Shown here: in pieces, positions 20,233 through 27,090 of the stretch
Numbering within the stretch: the stretch's first letter is position 1
Layout: every line of letters begins with the position of its first letter
DNA from: an uncultured Corynebacterium sp.
GTDB lineage: Bacteria > Actinomycetota > Actinomycetes > Mycobacteriales > Mycobacteriaceae
Assembly: GCF_947253065.1 (NCBI RefSeq)
Contig: NZ_CAMXWS010000024.1
Location: 1-27,090, forward strand
Direction: 5' to 3'
Length of the DNA: 27,090 nt
Program-made: the position numbers and the translations under genes
The notes under the pieces: model-generated
Told to the model about the DNA's origin: nothing
Seen by the model: only the letters and a program-made list of their open reading frames with translations
Database searches by the model: none

Positions 20233-21671
20233 TCCTCGTCCTGGTTCGGATCCTCGTCCGTTGGGCGATCGTCCTCACTCGGGCCGGGCTCATTGGCCAG
20301 CATCTCTTCAAGTTTGGCGATCTCTTCGTCGAATTTCTCATCCGGCGCATCGTCCAAGAGCGTGTCAATGAATGCTGCCGGATTGTCCAGGTGTTCTGCC
20401 GTGGGCAGAAAGTCCGGGTGATCCCACACCTTGTCACGACGATCCACACCGACTGCCGTGGTGGCGCGGCGCCACAGGTCAGCCGCCTCATTCGTCTTCG
20501 GTGCGCCGAGCTCAATGCCCACGATGTTGTTGATGGCGTGCTCAGCCGAACCACCGGTAGCGCGACGACGTGCCCAGGACTCAGACAGCGCACCCGTCGA
20601 AGGAATGCGCTCGCCCAACGCGTCCTCCACGACGACTTCGACCCAGCCCTCAACCAGCGCCAGCAGCGTTTCCAAACGGGAAGCCGCAGCCGCATTGCGG
20701 GAGGTCACGCGCGGCGACATGTCCATGTCCTGCATGCCACTCATCGCCTCCTGGATCTTCGCCGGATCACCCGACTCCAGGTCGAGGCCACGAATCTGCT
20801 CCTCAATATGGGAGGTATCCAGCTCCAAACCCAGTGCGTATTCCTCTACTGAAGACACGATGCGCTCCACCAGCCACGGCACGTGAGTAAACAGGCGCTG
20901 GCGGGCAGCCTCACGTGCAGCGATGTACACCAGTACTTCCTGGCCTGGCACAGAGAGCTGGTTCGAGATCGACTCAATATTCTTCGGCACAATTCCGATC
21001 ACACCGCTCGGCGCAACAGGCAACCCGAAATCATTACCCGTGAGCGCTTGATTAGCCAGATCGCCCAGAGCTTGGCCGAGCTTGGCACCGAAATTCATCG
21101 AGTTGAAGTGGCCGAGCATCTGCGTGATCGGACCGAAGATCTCCCGTGCCTGCTCCGGCATCGCATCAATCTGCGCGCGGTCCATCTGCTCAACCACAGG
21201 GCTGACCAGACGCTTCCAGGTGGGCAGAGTATTCGTCAGCCAATCGTCCGCATTCCACGCTTCCGGTCGTGCACCTGAATCCGGCAGGGCAGAAGCATCG
21301 TCGAGCCACAGATTGGCCAATCGAGTCGACTCATCCACCGCAGTGCGGTCATTTGCCGTCACGCCCTTTGGATCCTTGATCGAGCGACGTGCCGTCTTCA
21401 GCGCCACGTCATAATTAACCGGATCCTGCTTCGGTGCGTTGGCCTGCTGGCCCATACCGGAGAGCATCTCACCGAATTGGCCAAGGATATCACTCAGGTT
21501 GCCACTGAATTGGGCGCCGTTACCGCCGCCGAAGGCGAAACCGAATTGGCCGAACGGGTCCGACTGATCGCCGCGGCCATTATCGCCGTTGCTGTCACCA
21601 CGGCCATCACGATCATCATCGCGGTCGCGGTCGTCGTCGTTGGGGAAATTGAACCCGAATCCATTAACCAT
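20229..21671 (-). CDS. DUF2342 (zincin-like) family protein, apparently without metal ligands
   Basis: 480 residues, like M. tuberculosis Rv3195. The N-terminus is a low-complexity Asp/Arg/Gly stretch (11-50), and the C-terminal tail is acidic. The core has family landmarks: GVIGIVPKNIE (223-233), YIAAREAARQRLFTHVPWL (249-267), LLALVEGWVEVVV (336-348) and RRRATGGSAEHAINNIVGIELG (368-389). The family is annotated as a zincin with a metal site around the REAAH helix. Here that helix reads REAAR, with no HExxH anywhere, so catalysis is doubtful. The start at 21671 is chosen over 21746 because TAGGCT lies seven bases upstream and the extra residues look non-coding. Confidence 0.82.
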   Translation of the reverse strand: MVNGFGFNFPNDDDRDRDDDRDGRGDSNGDNGRGDQSDPFGQFGFAFGGGNGAQFSGNLSDILGQFGEMLSGMGQQANAPKQDPVNYDVALKTARRSIKDPKGVTANDRTAVDESTRLANLWLDDASALPDSGARPEAWNADDWLTNTLPTWKRLVSPVVEQMDRAQIDAMPEQAREIFGPITQMLGHFNSMNFGAKLGQALGDLANQALTGNDFGLPVAPSGVIGIVPKNIESISNQLSVPGQEVLVYIAAREAARQRLFTHVPWLVERIVSSVEEYALGLELDTSHIEEQIRGLDLESGDPAKIQEAMSGMQDMDMSPRVTSRNAAAASRLETLLALVEGWVEVVVEDALGERIPSTGALSESWARRRATGGSAEHAINNIVGIELGAPKTNEAADLWRRATTAVGVDRRDKVWDHPDFLPTAEHLDNPAAFIDTLLDDAPDEKFDEEIAKLEEMLANEPGPSEDDRPTDEDPNQDED

Positions 21672-21678
21672 GGTGGCC

Positions 21679-21684
21679 AGCCTA
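21679..21684 (-). promoter_or_regulatory. -10 element (TAGGCT) of a leaderless DUF2342 mRNA
   Basis: On the minus strand TAGGCT, seven bases, then ATG at 21671. No Shine-Dalgarno is present. Confidence 0.5.
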
Positions 21685-21754
21685 CCGGCGGGGATTGGTG
21701 CAGGTCCATGATTTTTGAGGCAGGGAGCAACGCTGTCAGCGAACACGCGCCATG

Positions 21755-21760
21755 TAGGCT
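21755..21760 (+). promoter_or_regulatory. -10 element (TAGGCT) of the PDZ-Lon-like gene
   Basis: TAGGCT, eight bases, then GTG at 21769. A weak -35 candidate CTGTCA lies sixteen bases upstream (21733-21738). It is divergent from the DUF2342 promoter, which uses the same hexamer. Confidence 0.45.
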
Positions 21761-21768
21761 TTAGACCC

Positions 21769-22863
21769 GTGGAAAAGCCCGCAGCAGTACAGACCGAACC
21801 TCACCGCAGCCGCAAACGTGCGGTCCTGTGGGGCGGTATCCCGCTCGCATTATTGGCATTGGTACTCATGCTCGGTGGAATTCCGGGCACGCCGATCAAG
21901 CTGACTGTGCCTTTCGCAGCAGAAAGCGCCGGCCCGACCTTCAACACACTTGCGGATGTAGAGGGCACCCCAGTCATTGAGATCACCGGTGGCGAGGTCG
22001 ACGAGACGTCCGGCTCCCTGGATATGACCACGGTGTCGGTGCGCACGAATATGACCATGGGGCAGGCGATCGGTCGTTGGTTGTTCTCAAATGACACGCT
22101 TGTACCGATCAATCAGATTCTGCCGCGGGACATGACTGACGAGGAGTTGCGCGAGCACAATGAAGCATCATTCGTCGCCTCCGAGGCCGCCGCGACCGTT
22201 GCTGCAATGAAGCACCTCGGCGAGCCGACGAAGGTGATCGTCCACGGTGTACTCGACGGTTCCGCGGCATCCGGCGCGATCGAAGCCGAGGACACGATCA
22301 CTGCCGTTGAGGGTAAGAAAGTCACCGAACCACAGCAGGTCCAGGACATGGTGCGCGAGAAGCAACCGGGCGATGAAGTGACCATCACTTTTATCCGCGG
22401 CGAGGGTGAAGAGCAGGAGGCGAAGGTCACACTGGGCAAAAACCCGGAGGATGAGAAGCAGCCGTTGCTTGGCATCACCATGACATCCGAGCCCGCCGGC
22501 GACATTCACGTCAACTACAACCTCAACGACGTGGGCGGCCCCAGCGCAGGAATGATTTTCTCACTTGCCGTGATCGACAAACTTTCACCCGGCGAGCTCA
22601 ACGGCGGCCGCAAGGTTGCAGGCACCGGCACCATCAGCGAGGACGGCACCGTCGGCCCCATCGGCGGTATCGCGCACAAAATTGAAGGCGCGCGCGATGG
22701 CGGCGCCGAACTTTTCCTGGCTCCCGAAAAGAATTGCGCCGAAGCACGCAAGGCAGACAACGGTGGCATGGTCGTTGCCAAAGTACGCACGCTTGACGAC
22801 GCCATCTCAGCCATGCATTCCTTCAGCACCGGCGGAGAGGTAGAGACCTGCGACGCTAGCTAG
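21769..22863 (+). CDS. membrane-anchored PDZ-Lon-like (S16) serine protease
   Basis: 364 residues from the chosen GTG, like M. tuberculosis Rv3194c and Bacillus YlbL. A short cytoplasmic basic segment and a membrane helix (about 18-38) are followed by a helical/strand region, a PDZ domain (about 155-222) and a Lon-type proteolytic domain. The catalytic dyad is visible as Ser259 in VGGPSAGMIFSLAV and Lys304 in GGIAHKIEGA; TGTISEDGTVGPIGG (286-300) is also typical. It has no AAA+ module, so proteolysis is ATP-independent and probably outside the membrane. Targets are unknown. The end overlaps the convergent lipoprotein gene by eight bases. Confidence 0.92.
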   Translation: MEKPAAVQTEPHRSRKRAVLWGGIPLALLALVLMLGGIPGTPIKLTVPFAAESAGPTFNTLADVEGTPVIEITGGEVDETSGSLDMTTVSVRTNMTMGQAIGRWLFSNDTLVPINQILPRDMTDEELREHNEASFVASEAAATVAAMKHLGEPTKVIVHGVLDGSAASGAIEAEDTITAVEGKKVTEPQQVQDMVREKQPGDEVTITFIRGEGEEQEAKVTLGKNPEDEKQPLLGITMTSEPAGDIHVNYNLNDVGGPSAGMIFSLAVIDKLSPGELNGGRKVAGTGTISEDGTVGPIGGIAHKIEGARDGGAELFLAPEKNCAEARKADNGGMVVAKVRTLDDAISAMHSFSTGGEVETCDAS

Positions 22864-23512
22864 CTTCCTTCGACGTCGTCGGGGTTTCTTCGCTGGTCGT
22901 CGGGGTGGTGTTCTCACGCTTCTTCTCGGCCAGGCCGAGTTCAAAAATGCGCTCGCGTGGGTCTTCTACCTCAGACGACATCATCTGCTGCATGACCTTG
23001 CCATCAGCGACATCCACAACGGTGATCACGGCTGTCCGCCCGATCATGCTCCACCCGACGAGCTTGTCTTCGGTTTCCTGCACGATCGTGGAACTCTTCA
23101 GACCTTCCAGAACATTCGCGGTGTCCTTGGCCATGGCTTCAGATTCGAAGAATTGGAACTGACCAATATCTGCGCCACTGCAGTCATAGGAGTGGCGGAG
23201 GCTGGTCTCGGTGCAGGTATCCAAAGCGTCGAAAAGCGATTCGGGTGCGAGTGAAGCGAACGCCCCGCGAACTTCCTCGAGCTTGTCTTCGCCGCCCCCG
23301 CGCCAACGGCTATTCGACGTTGTTTCGGTCGACTCCGAGGTTTCGGTCGTCTCCGTCGGCTCCGAGCTCGACTCTGAAGTTTCAGTCGTCTCCGATGCCG
23401 GCGTGGTCGGTGTCTCAGGCTCGTCATCCTTTGACGAGCAAGCAGAAAGGCCAAGAGCGAGCGTGAGTGCAACGGACGCGCACACGCCGCGGGTGACAGT
23501 AGAAGACAGCAC
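22856..23512 (-). CDS. secreted lipoprotein with Thr/Ser/Glu-rich linker, function unknown
   Basis: 218 residues. The signal peptide ends in a lipobox LSAC with acylated C25. Residues 30-68 are an internally repetitive Thr/Ser/Glu/Pro linker, probably an unstructured and possibly glycosylated spacer across the cell wall. The folded part (about 72-198) has two cysteines, C100 and C111, likely a disulfide. A second Thr/Ser-rich tail ends the protein. I recognise no named domain. It is probably an actinobacterial-specific cell-envelope protein. The start is GTG at 23512 with AAAGGAG eleven bases upstream. Confidence 0.8.
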   Translation of the reverse strand: MLSSTVTRGVCASVALTLALGLSACSSKDDEPETPTTPASETTETSESSSEPTETTETSESTETTSNSRWRGGGEDKLEEVRGAFASLAPESLFDALDTCTETSLRHSYDCSGADIGQFQFFESEAMAKDTANVLEGLKSSTIVQETEDKLVGWSMIGRTAVITVVDVADGKVMQQMMSSEVEDPRERIFELGLAEKKRENTTPTTSEETPTTSKEAS

Positions 23513-23544
23513 GGTGGAAACGACTCCTTTGAAGTTGATGCCTC

Positions 23545-24078
23545 TTAGTCTAGGTCCTCGTTATCTAGGCTGTAACGCAAAGCCCCAAGAACAGCCGGCG
23601 CTACACCCGGGCCACCACGCAACTTGATCTCATCTTGTGCGAACGGACCTGCTTCCTCCAGCTCCTCCTCAGTAGGACGCAGCTGCAGCAACGTCTGTTC
23701 AATGCCCTCTTCACGCAGCACACCAGAGAACAACCGCGCCGGGCGAGCAGAACCCGCTGCGGCCTCAGCTGTGTCTTTGAACATAATCTCCTGGGCCAAC
23801 ACCAACCCCGCGATCTCCTGTGGCCAGACCAAACGCGTCAGATAATCGCCCAATTCATCCGAACCTGGCTGAATGTGCTCTGGCATATCTTCCTGGACGA
23901 TGAGCGTCAGCGGGGAATCTGCCTCTTCTTCCAGTGAGGCCAACTGGTCAGCCACCAATGCGGTGGGAACCAGCGCAAACAGGGTAGGGGAGGCATCCCA
24001 ACCTTCAGCGTGGACGAATTCCACAGCTTCCATCATCGCCTTGTTCAGGGCCTGTTGGGGGCGTTGCAACTCCGGCAT
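23545..24078 (-). CDS. conserved actinobacterial protein (PPA1357-like), function unknown
   Basis: 177 acidic residues, with no signal peptide or membrane helix. Seen: MPELQRPQQALNKAMMEAVE at the start, a central strand SPLTLIVQEDMPEHI, and LGDYLTRLVWPQEIAGLVLA followed by ARLFSGVLREEG. The protein is repeatedly found divergent from UPF0182 genes in actinobacteria; I associate it with the PPA1357 family. The ATG at 24078 has GAAAGG seven bases upstream, preferred over the in-frame start eight codons earlier. It is divergent from the UPF0182 gene, with 91 bp between the start codons. Confidence 0.75.
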   Translation of the reverse strand: MPELQRPQQALNKAMMEAVEFVHAEGWDASPTLFALVPTALVADQLASLEEEADSPLTLIVQEDMPEHIQPGSDELGDYLTRLVWPQEIAGLVLAQEIMFKDTAEAAAGSARPARLFSGVLREEGIEQTLLQLRPTEEELEEAGPFAQDEIKLRGGPGVAPAVLGALRYSLDNEDLD

Positions 24079-24120
24079 GATGGAACCTTTCTGGTCTTTC
24101 AAGCGTTAAGCAATTTAGTG

Positions 24121-24149
24121 TTAGAGCCTAATAGCTCAAAAATTATAGA
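24121..24149 (+). promoter_or_regulatory. promoter of the UPF0182 gene
   Basis: TTAGAG (24121-24126), a 17-base spacer and TATAGA (24144-24149), followed by AAGGAG (24156-24161) eight bases before the TTG. A small dyad, GAGC/GCTC, lies within the spacer and would also overlap a minus-strand promoter for the divergent gene. Confidence 0.4.
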
Positions 24150-24169
24150 TTGTGTAAGGAGCTTCGATC

Positions 24170-27090
24170 TTGGCCACGCGCCTGAACCGCCCCAGCCCGA
24201 AGCCGGGGAAATCCTCAAATAAGTTCGTGACCATCATGGCGGTCATAGCCGTGTTGCTCTTCCTCATTCCGATGCTGGTGGGGGTGTATACAGATTTCCG
24301 TTGGTTCGGTGAATTGGACTACCGCGGTGTGTTCACGAAGACCATCCTGGCGCGCGTCGCGCTGTTTGTGATCTTCGGCCTCGTTGGTGCCGCGATCGCG
24401 TGGGCTGCTGCTTTCTTCGCGTGGCGCGGCCGTGATGAAGATGCTGGGTTTGCCTCCTTCGGTGACCCGAATTCGCCGGTGACCATTAACCGTGCAGCAA
24501 TCCAGTCCGGCATTCGTCCGCTGGTGCTGTGGGTACCGCTCGCTGTCGGTGTGGTGGCCGGCATTTTGGGCCAGAGCACCTGGCGTACCTTCATGCTGTG
24601 GATCAACGGTGGTTCCTTCGGTACAACCGATGCGCAATTCGGTCGTGATTTGGGCTTTTATGCATTCGCTTTGCCGGCACTGTCCACGATCGTCAGCGTC
24701 CTGTCGATGCTGCTGGTCGTCGCCTTCCTCGTTGGCCTGATCGGACACTATTTGTTGGGCGGCATCCGCATCGCTAGCCAGGCCACTGGTGCGAAGGGCC
24801 ATATCTCCCGCGCTGCACGTATTCAGCTCGCTGTCACGGCCGGTATCTGGATGCTGGTCAAGGCCCTCGATTACTGGCTACAGCGCTACAGCCTGCTGTT
24901 CGACCGCAACGACATCTTCACCGGTGCCTCCTACACCGATATCAATGCCCAGCTGCCCGCGCGCATCATCTTGATGGTCATCGCGGTGCTCGTCGCAGCA
25001 GCATTCTTCGCTTCCGTGGTGTTCAAGGACCTGCGCGTGCCGGTCATGGCCACCGTCTTGATGGTCCTGTCCTCCCTGGTCATCGGCCAGGCTTGGCCGG
25101 CTCTGCTCCAGCAGTTCTCCGTCAACCCGAATCGCCAGGAGCGCGAGTCCGAGTACATCGCCCGCAATATCGAAGCAACCCGCGAGGCATACGGGCTTAC
25201 CGACGACAAGGTCACCTACGAACACAACTGGGGTGCCGAAAGCACTGATGATGCGAAGGTGGGCGAGGACTCCGCCACGATCTCCAATATCCGTCTGCTC
25301 GACCCGGAGATCCTCGGCCCGACATTCACCCAGAACCAGCAGTTGAAGAACTTCTACGGCTTCTCGGATAGCTTGGCCATGGACCGCTACACGGTTGACG
25401 GCGAGCTGCGTGACTACGTTGTCGCCGCCCGTGAGCTCGACCCGAAAGCTCTGCAGGAAAACCAGAAGGATTGGCTGAACCGCCACACCGTGTACACCCA
25501 CGGCAATGGTTTTGTTGCAGCGCAGGCAAGCATTGTCGACGAAGCCGCCCAGGATGCTGGTTCCACCCGTGGTGGTCTTCCGGTATTCACCGTCTCCGAC
25601 CTGCAGGCTAATGAGAATGCTGCAGAGAAGAAGGACGCTGAGGAACTGGGCATCCGCGTGGACCAGCCGCGTGTCTACTACGGTCCGGTCATCGCTTCTG
25701 CTGAAGACGGTCTCGATTACGCCGTCGTCGGTGATGTGGGCCAAGGCCCGCTCGAATACGACACCGACGGTTCGCAGTTCACCTATGACGGCGAAGGTGG
25801 TGTGAGCATTGGCAACCCGATCGACCGCCTTGCTTTTGCCATCAAGTACCAGGAGCTCAACCTGATCCTGTCTGATCGCGTCGGCAGCGAATCCCGCATC
25901 CTCTACGACCGCGATCCACGCGAGCGTGTGGAAAAGGTCGCACCGTGGCTGACCACTGACCAGCAGACCTACCCGGCAGTTATCGACGGCCGCATCAAGT
26001 GGGTCGTCGACGGCTACACCACCCTGTCCGCACTGCCGTACTCCACCCGCACGTCCTTGCAGTCCACCACCGTGGATGCACTGAACCCGGAGGGCACCGA
26101 CCAGCGCCTGGTGAATAACGAGGTTGGTTACATCCGCAACTCCGTCAAGGCCACCGTCGATGCTTATGACGGTTCCGTGAACCTGTACGCCTTCGACGAG
26201 GAAGACCCAGTGCTCAAGGCATGGATGGGTGTCTTCCCGAACACTGTCCACCCGGCCTCGGAGATCAGTGATGACCTTCGTGAACACCTTCGTTACCCGG
26301 AGGACCTGTTCAAGGTTCAGCGTGAACTGTTGGCCCGCTACCACGTGTCCGACCCAGGCGTGTTCTTCAATAACGATGCGTTTTGGTCCGTCCCGAATGA
26401 CCCGACTGCACCGGAGGGGCGCAATGAGCTGAACCAGCCGCCGTACTACGTCGTGGCCGCCGACCCGGAGACGAAGAAGCCGTCCTTCCAGCTGATCACC
26501 CCGTACCGTGGCCTGAACCGTGAGTTCCTCTCCGCCCACATGGCGGTGTCCTCCGATCCGGAGAACTTCGGGCAGATCACCGTCCGCGTCCTGCCGACCA
26601 ATACGCAGACCCGCGGTCCAAAGCAGGCGCAAGACGCCTTGATGTCTTCCGACCAGGTCGCCCGCGATCGCACCCTGTGGGAGGGTTCCAACACGCTGAA
26701 GAACGGCAACTTGCTCACCCTGCCGGTTGGTGATGGTGAGATCCTTTACGTCGAGCCGATCTACTCGCAGCGCAAGGACCAGGCATCTGCCTTCCCGAAG
26801 CTGCTGCGTGTGCTGGTCTTCTACAAGGACCGTGTCGGCTATGCCCCGACTGTTTCCCAGGCACTGAGCCAGGTCGGCATTGACGCCAAGGAAGCCCAGG
26901 ACATCAGCATCGCGGGTGAAGGCGTGCCGGACCCGGAGGCCGAACAGCCAGCAGAAGGTGAGGACAAGTCCGCCGAGGACTCCAAGCCTTCCGGCGATAA
27001 GGATGCGGCCCTGAACGGCATCCAGGACGCACTCCGCGGCCTGGAAAGCGCCCGCGACGGTTCCTTCGAGGAATACGGCAAGGCCCTGGA
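24170..27090 (+). CDS. UPF0182 multi-pass membrane protein, 3' end beyond window
   Basis: 973 codons are visible; the family is about 980-1000 residues, so only the last few are missing. The protein corresponds to M. tuberculosis Rv3193c. The N-terminal third has about seven predicted membrane helices (roughly 19-41, 57-84, 117-135, 169-195, 214-235, 263-284, 289-310). Family signatures include WFGELDYRGVF (45-55), DYWLQRYSLLF (234-244), GASYTDINAQLPAR (252-265) and FSVNPNR...YIARNIEATREAYGL (316-343). A large extracytoplasmic domain follows, ending in a low-complexity acidic linker (EGVPDPEAEQPAEGEDK) before a final helix. Function unknown. The TTG start is set by AAGGAG eight bases upstream. 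Confidence 0.92.
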   Translation, partial: MATRLNRPSPKPGKSSNKFVTIMAVIAVLLFLIPMLVGVYTDFRWFGELDYRGVFTKTILARVALFVIFGLVGAAIAWAAAFFAWRGRDEDAGFASFGDPNSPVTINRAAIQSGIRPLVLWVPLAVGVVAGILGQSTWRTFMLWINGGSFGTTDAQFGRDLGFYAFALPALSTIVSVLSMLLVVAFLVGLIGHYLLGGIRIASQATGAKGHISRAARIQLAVTAGIWMLVKALDYWLQRYSLLFDRNDIFTGASYTDINAQLPARIILMVIAVLVAAAFFASVVFKDLRVPVMATVLMVLSSLVIGQAWPALLQQFSVNPNRQERESEYIARNIEATREAYGLTDDKVTYEHNWGAESTDDAKVGEDSATISNIRLLDPEILGPTFTQNQQLKNFYGFSDSLAMDRYTVDGELRDYVVAARELDPKALQENQKDWLNRHTVYTHGNGFVAAQASIVDEAAQDAGSTRGGLPVFTVSDLQANENAAEKKDAEELGIRVDQPRVYYGPVIASAEDGLDYAVVGDVGQGPLEYDTDGSQFTYDGEGGVSIGNPIDRLAFAIKYQELNLILSDRVGSESRILYDRDPRERVEKVAPWLTTDQQTYPAVIDGRIKWVVDGYTTLSALPYSTRTSLQSTTVDALNPEGTDQRLVNNEVGYIRNSVKATVDAYDGSVNLYAFDEEDPVLKAWMGVFPNTVHPASEISDDLREHLRYPEDLFKVQRELLARYHVSDPGVFFNNDAFWSVPNDPTAPEGRNELNQPPYYVVAADPETKKPSFQLITPYRGLNREFLSAHMAVSSDPENFGQITVRVLPTNTQTRGPKQAQDALMSSDQVARDRTLWEGSNTLKNGNLLTLPVGDGEILYVEPIYSQRKDQASAFPKLLRVLVFYKDRVGYAPTVSQALSQVGIDAKEAQDISIAGEGVPDPEAEQPAEGEDKSAEDSKPSGDKDAALNGIQDALRGLESARDGSFEEYGKAL

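Noticed and set aside
21672..21746. 25-residue N-terminal extension of the DUF2342 protein
   Set aside because: The extension overlaps the probable divergent promoters and has no ribosome site. The start at 21671 follows a leaderless-type -10.
18795..22863. A RiPP (thiazole/oxazole peptide) gene cluster around the cyclodehydratase-like gene and its peptidase neighbours
   Set aside because: There is no YcaO protein, dehydrogenase, transporter or precursor peptide. The neighbours are conserved housekeeping genes with the same order in mycobacteria.
24878..26632. 584-codon minus-strand open frame antisense to the UPF0182 gene
   Set aside because: The UPF0182 reading is certain from family signatures. 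The antisense frame is a by-product of GC-rich codon use, has odd Val/His/Asp composition and no recognisable domain.

Overview
The window looks like a chromosomal segment from Corynebacterium or a very close actinobacterial relative. Codon use is moderately GC-rich. The gene content and order (aroA, an SRAP gene, sigH-rsrA, whiB1, a DEAD helicase, a DUF3107 gene, adnA-adnB, a K+ channel, uvrD2, a PDZ/Lon-like gene and a UPF0182 gene) follow the conserved block that in Mycobacterium tuberculosis runs roughly from Rv3227 down to Rv3193c. Several promoters show the leaderless layout common in corynebacteria. I see no insertion sequence, prophage, integrase, tRNA, rRNA or CRISPR array. This is core-genome territory rather than an island.

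Layout. 1-1795: aroA (5' part only), a divergent SRAP/HMCES-type DNA-protein crosslink sensor, and a YbaK-type deacylase. 1840-3586: a redox and stress regulation block with sigma factor SigH, its anti-sigma factor RsrA (zinc motif degenerate), an SdpI-like membrane protein, the 24-residue ribosomal protein bL37 and the Fe-S regulator WhiB1/WhcE. 3587-4125: a 539-bp gene-free regulatory stretch rich in dyad symmetries, with a good GlxR/CRP-like site. 4126-7163: a four-helix membrane protein, then a minus-strand pair encoding a DEAD-box RNA helicase and a membrane-anchored propeller-like protein with ATGA-coupled ends. 7253-9187: a DUF3107 protein, a membrane-anchored metzincin-like DUF3152 protein and a TIGR02569-type protein.

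9191-18798: a tightly packed plus-strand run adnA-adnB-K+ channel-uvrD2. AdnA and AdnB should form the actinobacterial helicase-nuclease that resects double-strand breaks. Here the AdnA motor has lost its key ATPase residues while its nuclease and probable Fe-S cysteines are intact. The channel gene carries a well-formed internal Shine-Dalgarno plus GTG exactly at the start of its RCK domain, which suggests a second, soluble RCK product. UvrD2 keeps its HRDC domain and a zinc-type motif in which one Cys has become His.

18795-24078: small genes in alternating orientation. They are an orphan protein resembling the cyclodehydratase/ThiF-like partner of azol(in)e peptide biosynthesis, a YgjP-type metallopeptidase, a DUF2342 'zincin' that seems to lack its metal ligands, a PDZ-Lon-like protease, a lipoprotein and a conserved actinobacterial protein. 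Convergent neighbours here have interlocked stop codons (CTAG). 24170-end: a nearly complete UPF0182 membrane protein running off the window.

The most notable items are the orphan cyclodehydratase-like gene, the AdnA motor decay, the internal RCK start in the channel gene, the altered anti-sigma zinc motif, and the dyad-rich region upstream of whiB1. All functional statements rest on motif reading and remembered family knowledge; no database search was possible.
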